64,000 bases of DNA from Epiperipatus broadwayi (lineage: Eukaryota > Onychophora > Udeonychophora > Euonychophora > Peripatidae): the NCBI GenBank assembly GCA_028023455.1, contig JAQFVV010012512.1:2825935-2889934 (forward strand), in the 5' to 3' direction. Position 1 is the stretch's first letter. Every line of letters starts with the position of its first letter. Made by a program: the position numbers and the translations under genes. Below, in pieces: positions 36,766 through 47,745 of the stretch. The notes beneath the pieces are model-generated. The model did not search any database. It had not been told where the DNA came from and was given only the letters and a program-made list of their open reading frames with translations.

Positions 36766-38531
36766 TTGGCAATGACTTAGTTACAAAAGTAAAAGAAAAG
36801 AATTTTGGATTTGCAATAAATAATTGCAACGAACAAATTTCTAAATTTAGAAAATTTACATCTGAAAATAATCTTGTCTGTATAAAAGAGGATAAAGGCT
36901 TACGGATGTGCTTGTTACTAAAATCGGATTATGAAAATAAAGTCATTACTCAAAGAGTATTCTTAATTTTATAAAGGTTAACAAAGTAAATATTGAAAGT
37001 TTACGTGTTCAATTTGTAAATAACATTTAAAAAAAAACCAAAAATTGATAATAGTACTTATTATAGAATTTATCCCTTGGCTGCAGTATGTACTAGATTA
37101 TTTTCAAATATAAAATTGCATAAAGAAAAAGAACCATTATGTTTAATGATTGATTTTGGGGTGCTTTCTATTATGAAACATGTAAATTAATTGAGAATAT
37201 GTTACAATAAATTCTTGGTTTTGGTATGTATACAAAACGTTCATCATTTGCTTCCATTGGTAAAATTAATAACGTTGTTATTGATAATTATGATGTAATT
37301 TGTATCTTTGATATCAGTGAAATGTATGGATCAATTGACAGAATGACTTCTATTGAAATAATTAAGAATGCATTGAAATTAAAAAATGTTAACATTAAAA
37401 TAATAAAATTTATTATTGAAATATTAAACTTTATTGATAGAAACATTTATGCAATTTTTAAGCACAAATTTTATAAAATGAATAATGGGTGGCCCATGGG
37501 ACTTCCTACAGTTGCCTAGATATGTAATTTTGTTATATATACCTATGAAGAAAATATTTTTAAAAAGGATCATTATCAGAAAGATATTATTTTATACAAT
37601 CGATATGTTGATGATGTTTTTGTTTGTGGAAAGCCAAATGCTATTAATGATTTGTTCAAGGAATTAAATAATATAAAGGGCTTAAAGTGGATTAAAACAG
37701 ATGAAAATTTAATGAGTGTACAATTTTTAGATCTCAAGATAACCAGAAACAAGGATAAACTGGATTACTATATGACTCTTAAACCAATAGCAAAAAGAGG
37801 AAATATTCCATATGAATCAAAAGTACTAATGTCACATAAAATGGCAGGTTTGAAATCCTTTTTATTTAGAAATGATAACCTTTGTAAATATGCATCAGAT
37901 AAAACTAAAAATATTGAAATTTATTATAATGAATTGTTAAATGTTGGATACAATTATGATTCTGTTTATTATAATATTAAAAATTTTACTTATAAATATA
38001 AAAATAATAATAGTGTTAATTCTTCTGATAAAAAATTGTGGATATCAATACCATATATTTCAAATCAACAGGCAAGTTTCATTAAGAAAATTTATAAAGG
38101 AATATGTGATATTGCATTTTATGCACCACCTACATTAAATAAATTAATAAACAATTCAAAGGATAAAACTTTATTTACAAATAAAAATTGTATCATTTAC
38201 AAATGGACATGTGGATGTGGCTTGGATATATAGGTGAATCGAGGTGCACATTGGAAAAAAGAACAAAGGAACACTTTTGTTATTTAAAAGGGTTCAAAAT
38301 ACAAAACAAAATTTTAAAAATAATAATTTATCAGCTTCTGTCTTTTATGACCATAATAAATCATGTATATATGGTTTTAATTTTAATTATAACAATGTAA
38401 AAATATTGGAAACTGAAAGAAATAATAATAAAAGGAAAATTAAAGAGGCGATGTTGATATGGCAATACAAGCAACATTTGGTTAATAGGCAAGCAGCAAA
38501 CATTAAGATCACAGAATTATGGGAAAGTTGA
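36766..38531 (+). pseudogene. Penelope-like RT with GIY-YIG nuclease, plus-strand copy
   Basis: This is the mirror copy, with the same domain order: EDKGLRMCLLLKSDYENK (36,768-36,974 frame), CIFDISEMYGSID and GWPMGLPTVA (37,226-37,519), RYVDDVFV with the polymerase DD (about 37,600), FLDLKITRN, then the GIY-YIG halves around 38,200-38,290 and ELWES at the end. It has the same TAA (37,208-37,210), the same TAG (37,517-37,519) and the same frame breaks as the minus copy. It also has private damage at 37,020-37,165: a deletion after NNI, a 6-base insertion at LHKEKEPL and a 1-base deletion. The enzyme would nick DNA and extend element RNA in place. About 10 of 193 residues differ from the mirror copy in the 37,652-38,233 frame. 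Confidence 0.85.
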
Positions 38532-38733
38532 CATCATTGAATTATGGGAAAGGTGACATTTTAAACGTGATAGTTGACAAAGCTACAAGTTAGTTGAAAG
38601 CACTCCTAAGTGACGGTTTTACATATATTTTTATAAGCTTTTAAATACTATATTTTTAAATATTTATTTATAAATTTGCATATATTATTTTGAAGAAATA
38701 CAGACATCGATTTATAATATTATATATATATAT

Positions 38734-39424
38734 TCAAAATAATACAATAATTAATACAGTAAAAAATATTTAAAATATATATATATACCACAATTTAATA
38801 GAAGTACTTTCACTATCTATGTAGTCATTGTCAACTAGATTCAAATAGTATTACAAAAAAAACCATAACAAATGTAAACAAAAACTAGATGTAGTATTTT
38901 AAATCAAAGTTGTGCAATATATTAATGGCTGTGCGTTTGAGGAAAGTCATATATAGATGAATCTCGATGTACATTGGAGAAAAGATCAAAGGAGCATTTG
39001 TTGTTATATAAATGAATACAAAAATCAAGACAAGATAATGTTAGAAATGATGATGTATCACCATCATTATTTTTTTGATCATAATGTAACATGTAATTAT
39101 GGTTTTGATTTTGATTTCAATAAATTTAAGATTTTGTGTATTGAAAGAAATAATAATAAATGAAAAATTAAAGAAGCTATGTTAATAAAAAGTGAAAAGC
39201 AACATTTGATAAATAGACAGGCTGCCAATATAAAAATTAATGAATTGTGGGAAAATTGATGTATGACATATTTCTTTTTGTTTACAATTGTAACGGTTTT
39301 TTGTAATACAATTTGAATCTAGTTGACAATGACTACATAGATAGTTGAAAGTACTTCTATTAAATTGTGGTATGTATTTGTTTTTAAAATATTTTTTGCT
39401 GTATTAATTATTGTATTGTTTTGA
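38734..39424. repeat. Inverted 3'-end segments around Penelope-like fragment 3
   Basis: Segment 38,734-38,880 is the reverse complement of 39,280-39,424 with few mismatches and similar length. The right arm is the element's 3' UTR (GTTGACAATGACTACATAGA, TTGAAAGTACTTCTATTAAA). The left arm is therefore an inverted 3' end placed in front of the truncated body. Confidence 0.85.
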
Positions 39425-39490
39425 ATAATTGTATATATTTTATTATAATTGGAATACAGACATTGATTAATAATTTATATATATATATAT
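38930..39490 (+). pseudogene. Penelope-like fragment 3 (GIY-YIG C-terminus and 3' UTR)
   Basis: The first part matches the nuclease end of the palindrome copies across frames: SRCTLEKRSKEHL, DHNVTCNYGFDFDFNKFKIL, IERNNNK, then after a TGA KIKEAMLI, HLINRQAANIKINELWEN. It is about 70-80% alike, so it is an older or different subfamily member. The 3' UTR continues to ATACAGACATTGATTAATAA and a TA run ending at 39,490. The polymerase is missing. It lies immediately downstream of the right palindrome arm in the same orientation. Confidence 0.8.
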
Positions 39491-40120
39491 TGTAACATGA
39501 CCACTATACAACCCCTTTATTACCTCGGTTGTAACAATTTCCTGATGAGCATGTTGCAGGAAGGAACTATCGGTTGGCATTACCCAATGCAGATGTTAAC
39601 CCCCCCTACAACAATATTTTCTGCTCATCAGAAGATGTAGCACCATAGAGACTGAAAGCATCTAGACATTTCTGTGTTTGGTTTTTCAAATGGTGCCACT
39701 CGAGTTCCATCTCACTACAATCTGACTTGCGTAGGTCTAGTTATGCCAGACATAGCTCAGGAGGCATAAAATTCTCATGAACAAGTGTGCTGAATGATGA
39801 GTGATGCAATAAAAAAAAATATAGAATTGAACAATTGGAAAACTAAAATTAATTTTAAATAGCAACAATTTTATTTAACAGCAGGTTTAATTAAATGTCC
39901 ATCAAACAAAATATTTCATTGACCATCCCTTGTATCTCTTCGGTCTACTTCCAATAATATTTTATATGACTTACAGGATGTAATCTGTTGAGAGTATAAT
40001 AAAGTCCTTTTTTCAATAGTTCTTTAACAGTTTACCTCTTTAATAATTTAGCTAACTCACAGAGAGGAGTGTGATATATTAAGACAACAGAGAGAATAAT
40101 GAAGACAACTGATAGCATTT

Positions 40121-40520
40121 AATTCAGAGTTCCATCTAATTCAACAAATATTTTATTTACAGTCCATTGTGTATCTTGGTATACATCCAATAGTAGGGCA
40201 ATATGAATTAAAGAATGCAACTTCTTTAGCAATTTATATTTTACATCTAATTCAGAGTTCACTTAATTCAACAAATATTTTATTTACAGTCCATTGTGTA
40301 TCTTGCTATATATCCACTAGTAAGGCAATATTAATTAAAGAATGCAAGTTCTTTAGCAATTTATATTTTACATCTAATTTAGAGTTCCACTTAATTCAAC
40401 AAATATTTTATTTACAGTCCATTGGATTGTGTATCTTGGTATACATCCAATAATAGGGTAATATGAATTAGAAAATGCAAGTTCTTTAACAATTTACATC
40501 TAATTCAGAGTTCCACTTAA
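40121..40520 (+). repeat. Minisatellite, 126-128 bp unit, three copies
   Basis: Units begin AATTCAGAGTTCCA near 40,121, 40,249, 40,376 and a partial one at 40,502. Each contains ATTTTATTTACAGTCCATTG. The third has a small internal duplication (ATTGGATTGTG). Confidence 0.9.
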
Positions 40521-41093
40521 TTTTAAGTTAGTTAAAACCTAATACATATATTTTTATTCATGGTTATCCAAATCCAGGTTTGAACCCATACTATATGCAC
40601 ATTTATCCTAAGTTCATTGGTTTGGTATTCTTATTTCTCAACTTGTATGTATATAAAATGTTTTAATACTGTGTTTAAATTACTTTTTTCAGAGTTTTCA
40701 GATAATAAATAAAATCCTTTTAAAAACAACAAAAAAAATGATTTTCTCAATCTTTCAACTTATTTAAGGACATGGTTCATTATACTCATATACCATTAAC
40801 TTTTATTGACATACTAGCTCATATTTAAATGTTTGAATTTGCTCACAATATAGTATAATTCTACTAAATTCATTCATTTTGAATGTATACCTTCATTTTG
40901 ATATTTTCTAATTTTATCTAAATTATAAAAACATTATTATAATTTAATTCATTATAGTTATGTGTAATATTCTTATACAATCAATAGGCAGGTAAGCATT
41001 TGTAATTTTATTTGGTTACTCTAATATCTATCATAAATATTGTTGTTTGGTCTGCCACAGATGTATGTTTCCAGATATAAGTTGATCAGTAGC

Positions 41094-41275
41094 TTCATTT
41101 ATAATTTATCAATAATAAATGTATTTTTATATAGCTACTTTTATTCATAATTTTAGTTTCATTTATAATTTATCAATAATAAATGTACTTTCATGTAGCT
41201 ACATTTATTCATAATTTTAGTTTCATTTATAATAAACGTATTTTCATATAGCTACATTTATTCATAATTTTCTTT
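41094..41275 (+). repeat. Tandem repeat, about 64 bp unit, three copies
   Basis: Units begin TTCATTTATAAT at about 41,095, 41,158 and 41,222 and contain ATAGCTAC and TTTATTCATAATTTT. The third lacks an internal TTTATCAAT block. Confidence 0.85.
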
Positions 41276-42381
41276 AAGAAAGGTGTTTTGTCTTGTCTTT
41301 TATAAACACACATAGTATTGAATATTTTATAAAATCATTACCTTCATTTTATCCACTTTGTTCCTTCATATCCATGATGTGACTGCATTCAAAGGGGGCA
41401 TTGTATTTCAGCTGAATGGCATTATTTCCTTTCTATAATGTTTATCCAGGCAAATCTTAGAGAATCATGGCTTTTGGATGAAGAGAAGAAGCTGTTATGA
41501 ATTAGCCTTCCATTGTTATGATATCCTTAATAAAATTTTCCTTTTCCATTATTAACAGTGGCTATAAATATTATACTCCAAGGTTCCTTAAGATTTGCTG
41601 TCAATTAAATAGTCAAGCAACACTTAGATGAAAATTTTAACTTTTAACTCTTTACTTTTTTTTACTTTTTTAACTGCTTTTAAAATCTTTTTAAAATTAA
41701 AATCTTTACAAAAATCTTCTTCAAAATCTATTTGAAAAATATCTTTTTGAAAAAAAACTCTTTCAAAAACTATTTTAGAATCTACTCTGAACTTCCAACT
41801 CAACTATATATACTCTATCCCTGGAATAATTAAGCAACTCTGCCCACTGTATTTTATTTGTTCCACAGCTTTCATTTAAGCCTGAGTGCTTTTTTCTTTT
41901 TAAGGATTGGACAATATTTTAAATGGAACACATTATGAATCACAAGGATAAGCCATGTTTTCCAATTTGTTAAGACTGCCTCAAGCTATTATCACACTTT
42001 ATATGACAACATCATTCCAAAAATTAAAAATGTAATATTTTTAATAAATGCCAGCTTTTATTTATATTGTAATTTAAAACTATAAAATCAATAATTATTT
42101 TCTTTCTTAAATTGATGAATCTTAATAAAGAAAGATTTGTACCTTTTTTTAATTGCAGATTTAAATATATTCGTTGTCTCTTTTTTTCTTTTTAACTTAA
42201 CCAAATTAACTTTCTTTTTTCATTGCTGTCAATTTTCATGATTTCTTTATTTCTTTAACTTTTTAGTTTTCCTTAACCATTATTAAATCTTTTCTTTTTT
42301 TAAAAAACAAATCATGCTAGTCTCTTTTTAAATGGGGGGGAATCTTTTGAATATATACATGAAACAGTATATCTGTTTCAA

Positions 42382-42382
<1 letters not shown>

Positions 42383-42464
<82 letters not shown>
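42383..42464. repeat. (ATCT)n microsatellite
   Basis: About 20 uninterrupted tetranucleotide units, running into a TA run at 42,463-42,476. Confidence 0.95.
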
Positions 42465-42675
42465 ATATATATATATGTGTGTGCACACTATATTATAGTA
42501 TGCTATGTAGCCCAAGTGGTTACAATATATATATATATTGAAAGAGATAGCTTACAACCAACCTTCACACATGTCCCAGTTTCTTTCACAATGCTTGAAT
42601 TCAGACCAAGTGGTAGGCAAATAATTTATCCTACATACCTACTTATACTCATGTACTATACACATTTATGTATAT

Positions 42676-45378
42676 TGTAACCAGTTGGGTTACATGGTAC
42701 ACCTATAATAATATAGTGTGTGTATGTATATATAAAATAAAGGAAAGGTAGAAATAAACACAGGATAAAATTTTGTAGATATTTTTCTATATTTCCTAAA
42801 ATAAAATAATAATAAGTAAAGGGTTAAATAACTCTAGGTTTAAAGTACAATTTCATTATGAAATAAGTATTTTAAAAAGGTCTGATAAATAATATTTGTA
42901 ATTCTGATTTTGAAATTAACAAAAAAAAGCATAATTTATTTTTTAAAATCTTTTAATTAATACTTGTATATAATATCTTTTTTAATTAATGCTTATTTGC
43001 ATTTCTACTATGTAGTTAAAAATCTTTGTAGATGAAAAATTCTAAAGGATTATCACACCTTTGGTCAAATTCCAATGATTAAAGTAAAAACATGAATATC
43101 ACACTTTGATAGAAATTTCCAGCTTGTTTTCAAATGGATTAGACAGATTGAAAACAGCCACTGTGTTTTTCTCACCTGACCTAACCAAGGTTATAAAAGA
43201 CTGATAAAAAAATATCAGTTAGTCTGGATAATAGTTTTTTGTAAGAAGGTCAGCTGAAAAGTTGGTTATAATATTTTGTTGCAGCTTCTTGAAGTTTGCA
43301 GCAGTTGTTTTTAGCTGACTGTAGAGTTGTCAGAATAGCTACCATGAACTGATATAGCTGAATGCAGGACATTATATTCAGGAGTTGCTAATATTTCTTT
43401 TGCAGGAGTTTGAATTCACATAGAGAAAATGACCCACTTCTTTGTGCTGAAATTCATAGCCTTAAATGTGAAGAAGACAGCTGCTTGCCTGGAACAGCTC
43501 TACACAGATGGGAGACCAACTATGGACCAACATTATATATAGATTATACATTTTTTCTGATTATGACAGTCACTAAAAACCAAACTCACCAAGAAAAAAC
43601 TTCCAGCTTTCTGAAGAATTAATTACACATAATCTGTGTCAGATATATACAAAGAAGCACACCTAAACATATATATATAGCTGGTGAGTTATTTTGAAAT
43701 AATTCATATAAAAATAGACATATAGAGAACAGTATTATTTTAAGTCTGTTAAAAATCTATATTTAAAAAGAATATAAAGTAATTTTGCTCGAATTATAAT
43801 TAAGAATCAAGAATAATTCATTGACCATCTGTTTTTAAAGGCAAAAGAGATGTTTTTAACCAATAATCCTCTTGGACATTATTTTGAAAAATTTATATTA
43901 AAAAAAAAAGTAAAGAACCGGTGATTCAATAATTTAATTTAAAAACGTTGATAATTAATCAACAAATACCTATCAAAAATTGACTATACTTTTTTTAAGG
44001 AAAAAAAAGGAGAACTTATAAATTGAAACTAATTCTAAATTATATCTATATTTTGTTTATACACACACATATATGTATGAAATTTGTGCATATTTTCCAA
44101 AGAATTTAATAGTGAAAATATAATATTATTGCTGTTAAGTTAAAATATGATGTAAACGTCAGCATGCGCACACACACACCTATATATGTAAAATTTTAAT
44201 ATTTTTTTTGATTAAATGTCAATTTATTTTTTTTATTAATTGTATATTATAAATCACGTGTCTGTGTGCATATATATGTAAACCATAGTAATAACATGAA
44301 TTGTAGCTTGTAATTTTGTAAATTAATGTAACAATTTAAATTTTAAATAAATTACAAATGTAATAATTATTTTGTTTAATTGAAATGTCTCTATCATATA
44401 TTATAACACACATGTCTGTGTACAGATATATGTATGCATTTATAGATACCCATTAAGAAATAATGCAGTTAATGTAATAATTTGAATTTTGTAGTAATCT
44501 TGTAAATTATAGAGTGATGAATTTATTATTGTGTATCATTCAAAATCAAAACCCTTAACCTATAAGACCTGAAATATCATTTTTTATTGTTATTAATAAA
44601 CTTATTTAATTGTTAAAAATTGTTTACATCATCTCTTGGTCACATACAGTAATAGACCTTGTGTTCTCTGAGCTAGATTCATGCCCTGGATGAATTATAA
44701 ATGAAGATGTGTATTTAGTGCTTTGGGGGCATCCAGCGATGATCAATCATCATCCTGGTTGGCACAAAAGAGAATATTCTTTAAAGCCCATGCACTATAT
44801 TTTAATTTAGTCTTGTTAAAAGTTAAGTTTATAGTTGGCCAGTACAAGTGGCCTGAGCATTGATGATGATCAGCATGTTTTAATGTCCCAGCATTATTGC
44901 TTTGATTTCTGATTATTGTGTATTCTAATGTATGGGCACTAAACTGATGCATCCAAGTTATGTTTAAATAATTGCCCAAGCTGGCAAAGGCTCAATAGTT
45001 AGTCTGGTCTACAGAAGACCCATTTCAAATAAAGTCACAAGATTGACTGTTGATATATTGTACTGATTTATTTATTCCCATCAATGATGATGATGAATGG
45101 TATTTGAGTAGTACTCATACTTACTTTGACTTATTGATAATGCTGGTTGAATTTATAATTATGCTTTTAGTTGCTCTTCTGAGTTAGATGGCTGATCTTG
45201 CAATGATCTCAGAGATTCTCTAATCTAATTTTATTATTAAATATCTCATTACTTATAGCCACTTTTGTAAATTATTGATATTACATTTTAAATGGACTGT
45301 GAGTGATGATGATTTTCCATCATTCCAGGTTCACATCATTTCTTTCCACTTTCTATTACCCCACTTCTTCCTGTTACA
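42676..45378 (-). mobile_element. Family A element, copy 2, inverted
   Basis: Read on the minus strand it starts TGTAACAGGAAGAAG at 45,378 and ends ...CCAACTGGTTACA at 42,676. It aligns with copy 1 from end to end: the GATGGAAAATCATCATC start, the AGAAGACCCATTT / ATGGGTCTTCTGTAGACC block, the CCAAGAGATGA block, the GCTTGCCTGGAA block, and the TTTAAATAT...AAATTTATG tail. It has neither the Tigger-like insert nor the Penelope block, so it shows both empty sites. A 78-codon minus-strand frame at 44,743-44,979 is not preserved in copy 1 and is not recognised. Confidence 0.75.
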
Positions 45379-45398
45379 ATATATATATATATATATTG

Positions 45399-45429
<31 letters not shown>

Positions 45430-45430
45430 A
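45379..45430. repeat. TA-rich run after family A copy 2
   Basis: An AT run with TGTATATATAAT in the middle. The following ATAAACATACATATAAACTA repeats once about 97 bases on. Confidence 0.85.
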
Positions 45431-45774
45431 ACATACATATAAACTAGTATGCTTGAAAAATTAATCATTTTTTACCTATTGTGAGAATTAAACAAATTCA
45501 TTATACACATAAAGTATATATGCATATAAACATACATATAAACTAATGTTTGTCTATTAGTCAAGATTAATTGTTTTTCTTTTATTCATTTAATATCATT
45601 AACCAAATATACTAATTGATTGACTTATAGAACGGATGTAATATAAGGTAAAAAAAAGTTATATGAGGTCAAAATTGTTGTTAAATCATCGAATTTGAAA
45701 TAATAAAGATGAAATAATAATAATAATGTTTTATAATTTGTTTTTTTTTATTAAGTTGTAACAATAGGTTTTAG

Positions 45775-46276
45775 CTAACATGAGGAAAACAATGCAGCAT
45801 TCTTCACTTCTAATTTAGGAGCAGAACTGTCAAGACATAGAAATATAAAGTCTTATTTTTTTGTTTTAAAAAAGTAAATGTTCAGCATTCAAAAACAGAA
45901 AAAATTTTAATATCTGTAGTTTCAAGATAATAAAAAATCTTTAATTTGGATAGAAAGAAACTGTAAAGTTAATCTTCAAATTATAATTAGCAGGAATGAA
46001 CTAATGTCTTAATTTATTCTGCAAACTAACATGAGGAAAACAATGCAGCATTCTTCACTTCTAATTTAGGAGCAGAACTGTCAAGACATAGAAATATAAA
46101 GTCTTATTTTTTTGTTTTAAAAAAGTAAATGTTCAGCATTCAAAAACAGAAAAAAATTTAATATCTGTAGTTTCAAGATAATAAAAAATCTTTAATTTGG
46201 ATAGAAAGAAACTGGAAAGTTAATCTTCAAATTATAATTAGCAGGAATGAACTAATGTCTTAATTTATTCTGCAAA
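45775..46276 (+). repeat. Tandem duplication, 251-bp unit, two copies
   Basis: Unit 1 (45,775-46,025) and unit 2 (46,026-46,276) are nearly identical; only about two or three differences were seen, such as ACTGTAAAG against ACTGGAAAG. Confidence 0.95.
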
Positions 46277-47566
46277 CTGGAATTCATTATTATAGAAAGA
46301 ATGGAAAAGAAATCTGAAATTACTAAAAATTAACTGTTTCTTTAAGCTAGTTTAATATATATGTACATATTGAAGTCACGTTATAAATAATAGTTTATAA
46401 TAAAGGTATCATTACAATGTATTCAGGGTAAAAAAACGAGTACTCCTAGGATGTTCAAAGCTAGCTTTGATGTCATTATGAAATTATGAAATTATAAAAT
46501 TTTCCATCAAGATGTCTACTTATAAAATGCTGGTGTACATCGATCTTCCATGGATTTATATGCATTCAGAAGAAATGATTTGGATGTGTTGGTTTTTAAT
46601 CAAGCAGCATGAGATATATGAATATTAACAGAGTTGCTGAGCAGGAGCATTAGTCATAGAGATTAACATTTAAGTTCATAAACTATTAATGGTAGACAGA
46701 ATACTTGTTTTTCTTAAGTTAAATATATTTTGTTTTGATTCACGTGATTATTATTATTTTTTTGCTTTTATCTTTTATATTTGAAAGTTTATGTATTGTA
46801 ATTTTCTTATTGTCTATTCAAGATTCATTTTTCAAATTCGATCAGCTGCAATTTAAAATTGGAAGCAGTGAATAGAAGTGTCATATGTTGATGTATTTAA
46901 AAAAGGAACCATAGTCAATTAATATGTATTTTTTTTAATAAAAGTAAATTTACAGATGCCTCTGGAAATTCAACATTGATCCATCAAGGTGACCTCAAGT
47001 AAGGTTTTTATATATTTAACATTGAGGTAAGATTTTTATACATTTAACATTGAGGGCAAACTTTAGGACAAACAAAACTATATTATTTACTAACAAATTT
47101 TATTAATATTTATTTGTAATTTTGTTTTATTTCTGAGTGCACAATTAACCCCCTGGAATAAATGGTCTTTTTCATATCTATTGTTAATGTTTACTATGAC
47201 TTACAAACATATAAAAATAAGAGTGGGGCTATATATATATATATATATAGTTATAAATATACTTGCCCTAACCTAAAATATCATTCTACTAATTACATTA
47301 ATGGAGTAGTTTTAAAATTAGTGAACTCTCATTTTGCTTTTCTTTTTTTTTTGTTTTATGTATATATTTAATGAATTATATAATATAATTTTGTATATAC
47401 TGTACTTTAAATTATTTTGGTTCTGTTGTTTGAAGCAATCAAAATGATAGAAAACCATTCTTGATACACGAATATTTATTTATTTTATTATTTTTTGTTT
47501 GTAAATAATTATTACATATGTTGTTAATAAACGTATTAACTTATTTAAACCAATCTGATCTCTGTT

Positions 47567-47745
47567 TCATCATCACCATACTGTGAATTTATACCATTAG
47601 ATGTTTGATCATCACCATTATCATTGTACATTTATACTACTAAATGTTTGATCATCATCATTATAAGTTTACACCATTAAAGGTTTGGTGATCATCATCA
47701 TCATTATGTATTGCTCTTATAAATAATTGATCATCATCAGTATTT
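47567..47745 (+). repeat. Degenerate TGATCATCATC repeats
   Basis: Four irregular units of about 45-50 bases built from TTTGATCATCA, an ATTATAA spacer and TTTATACCATTA. Confidence 0.65.

Larger units (their letters stand above)
34842..38684. repeat. 3.8-kb near-perfect palindrome of Penelope-like elements
   Basis: The left arm (34,842 to about 36,764) is the reverse complement of the right arm (about 36,766-38,684). The axis is within GCCAACTTGGC at 36,760-36,770, with essentially no spacer. Mirror-image ORFs have coordinates summing to 73,524 throughout, and the arms are about 98% alike in the 579-base block compared. Small indels near the centre break exact symmetry. The left arm lacks the last 40-50 bases of the element present on the right (ATACAGACATCG...). 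Confidence 0.95.
39491..42382. other. Unclassified segment starting TGTAACATGACC
   Basis: It begins with TGT after a TA run and ends at a tetranucleotide repeat. The first 350 bases are more balanced in composition (CGGTTGGCATTACCCAATGC, CACTCGAGTTCC) and could be an LTR-like end. The rest is AT-rich with the two tandem arrays listed separately. No protein motif was found. Confidence 0.4.
31641..42524 (+). mobile_element. Family A element, copy 1, split by nested insertions
   Basis: It begins TGTAATGGGATGGGG after a TA run. The sequence to about 34,830 matches, in reverse complement, 45,378 down to about 42,740. The last 50 bases of the family (...GCACACTATATTATAG to CCCAAGTGGTTACA) are found at 42,481-42,524, so the block 34,831-42,476 was inserted into the element's own terminal TA run. 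A Tigger-like element is nested at 31,862-32,854. Family A ends in TGTAA...TTACA, has no long ORF and no recognised protein. It may be a long solo LTR or a non-autonomous element. Confidence 0.7.

Noticed and set aside
34842-38684. Palindrome as a cloning or assembly fold-back artefact
   Set aside because: The arms differ by about 2% and by several private indels, and the right arm extends about 40-50 bases further, which an artefactual copy would not show.
46510-46629. Short frame MSTYKMLVYIDLPW...
   Set aside because: Under 40 codons, no splice sites, and no recognised family; likely chance.
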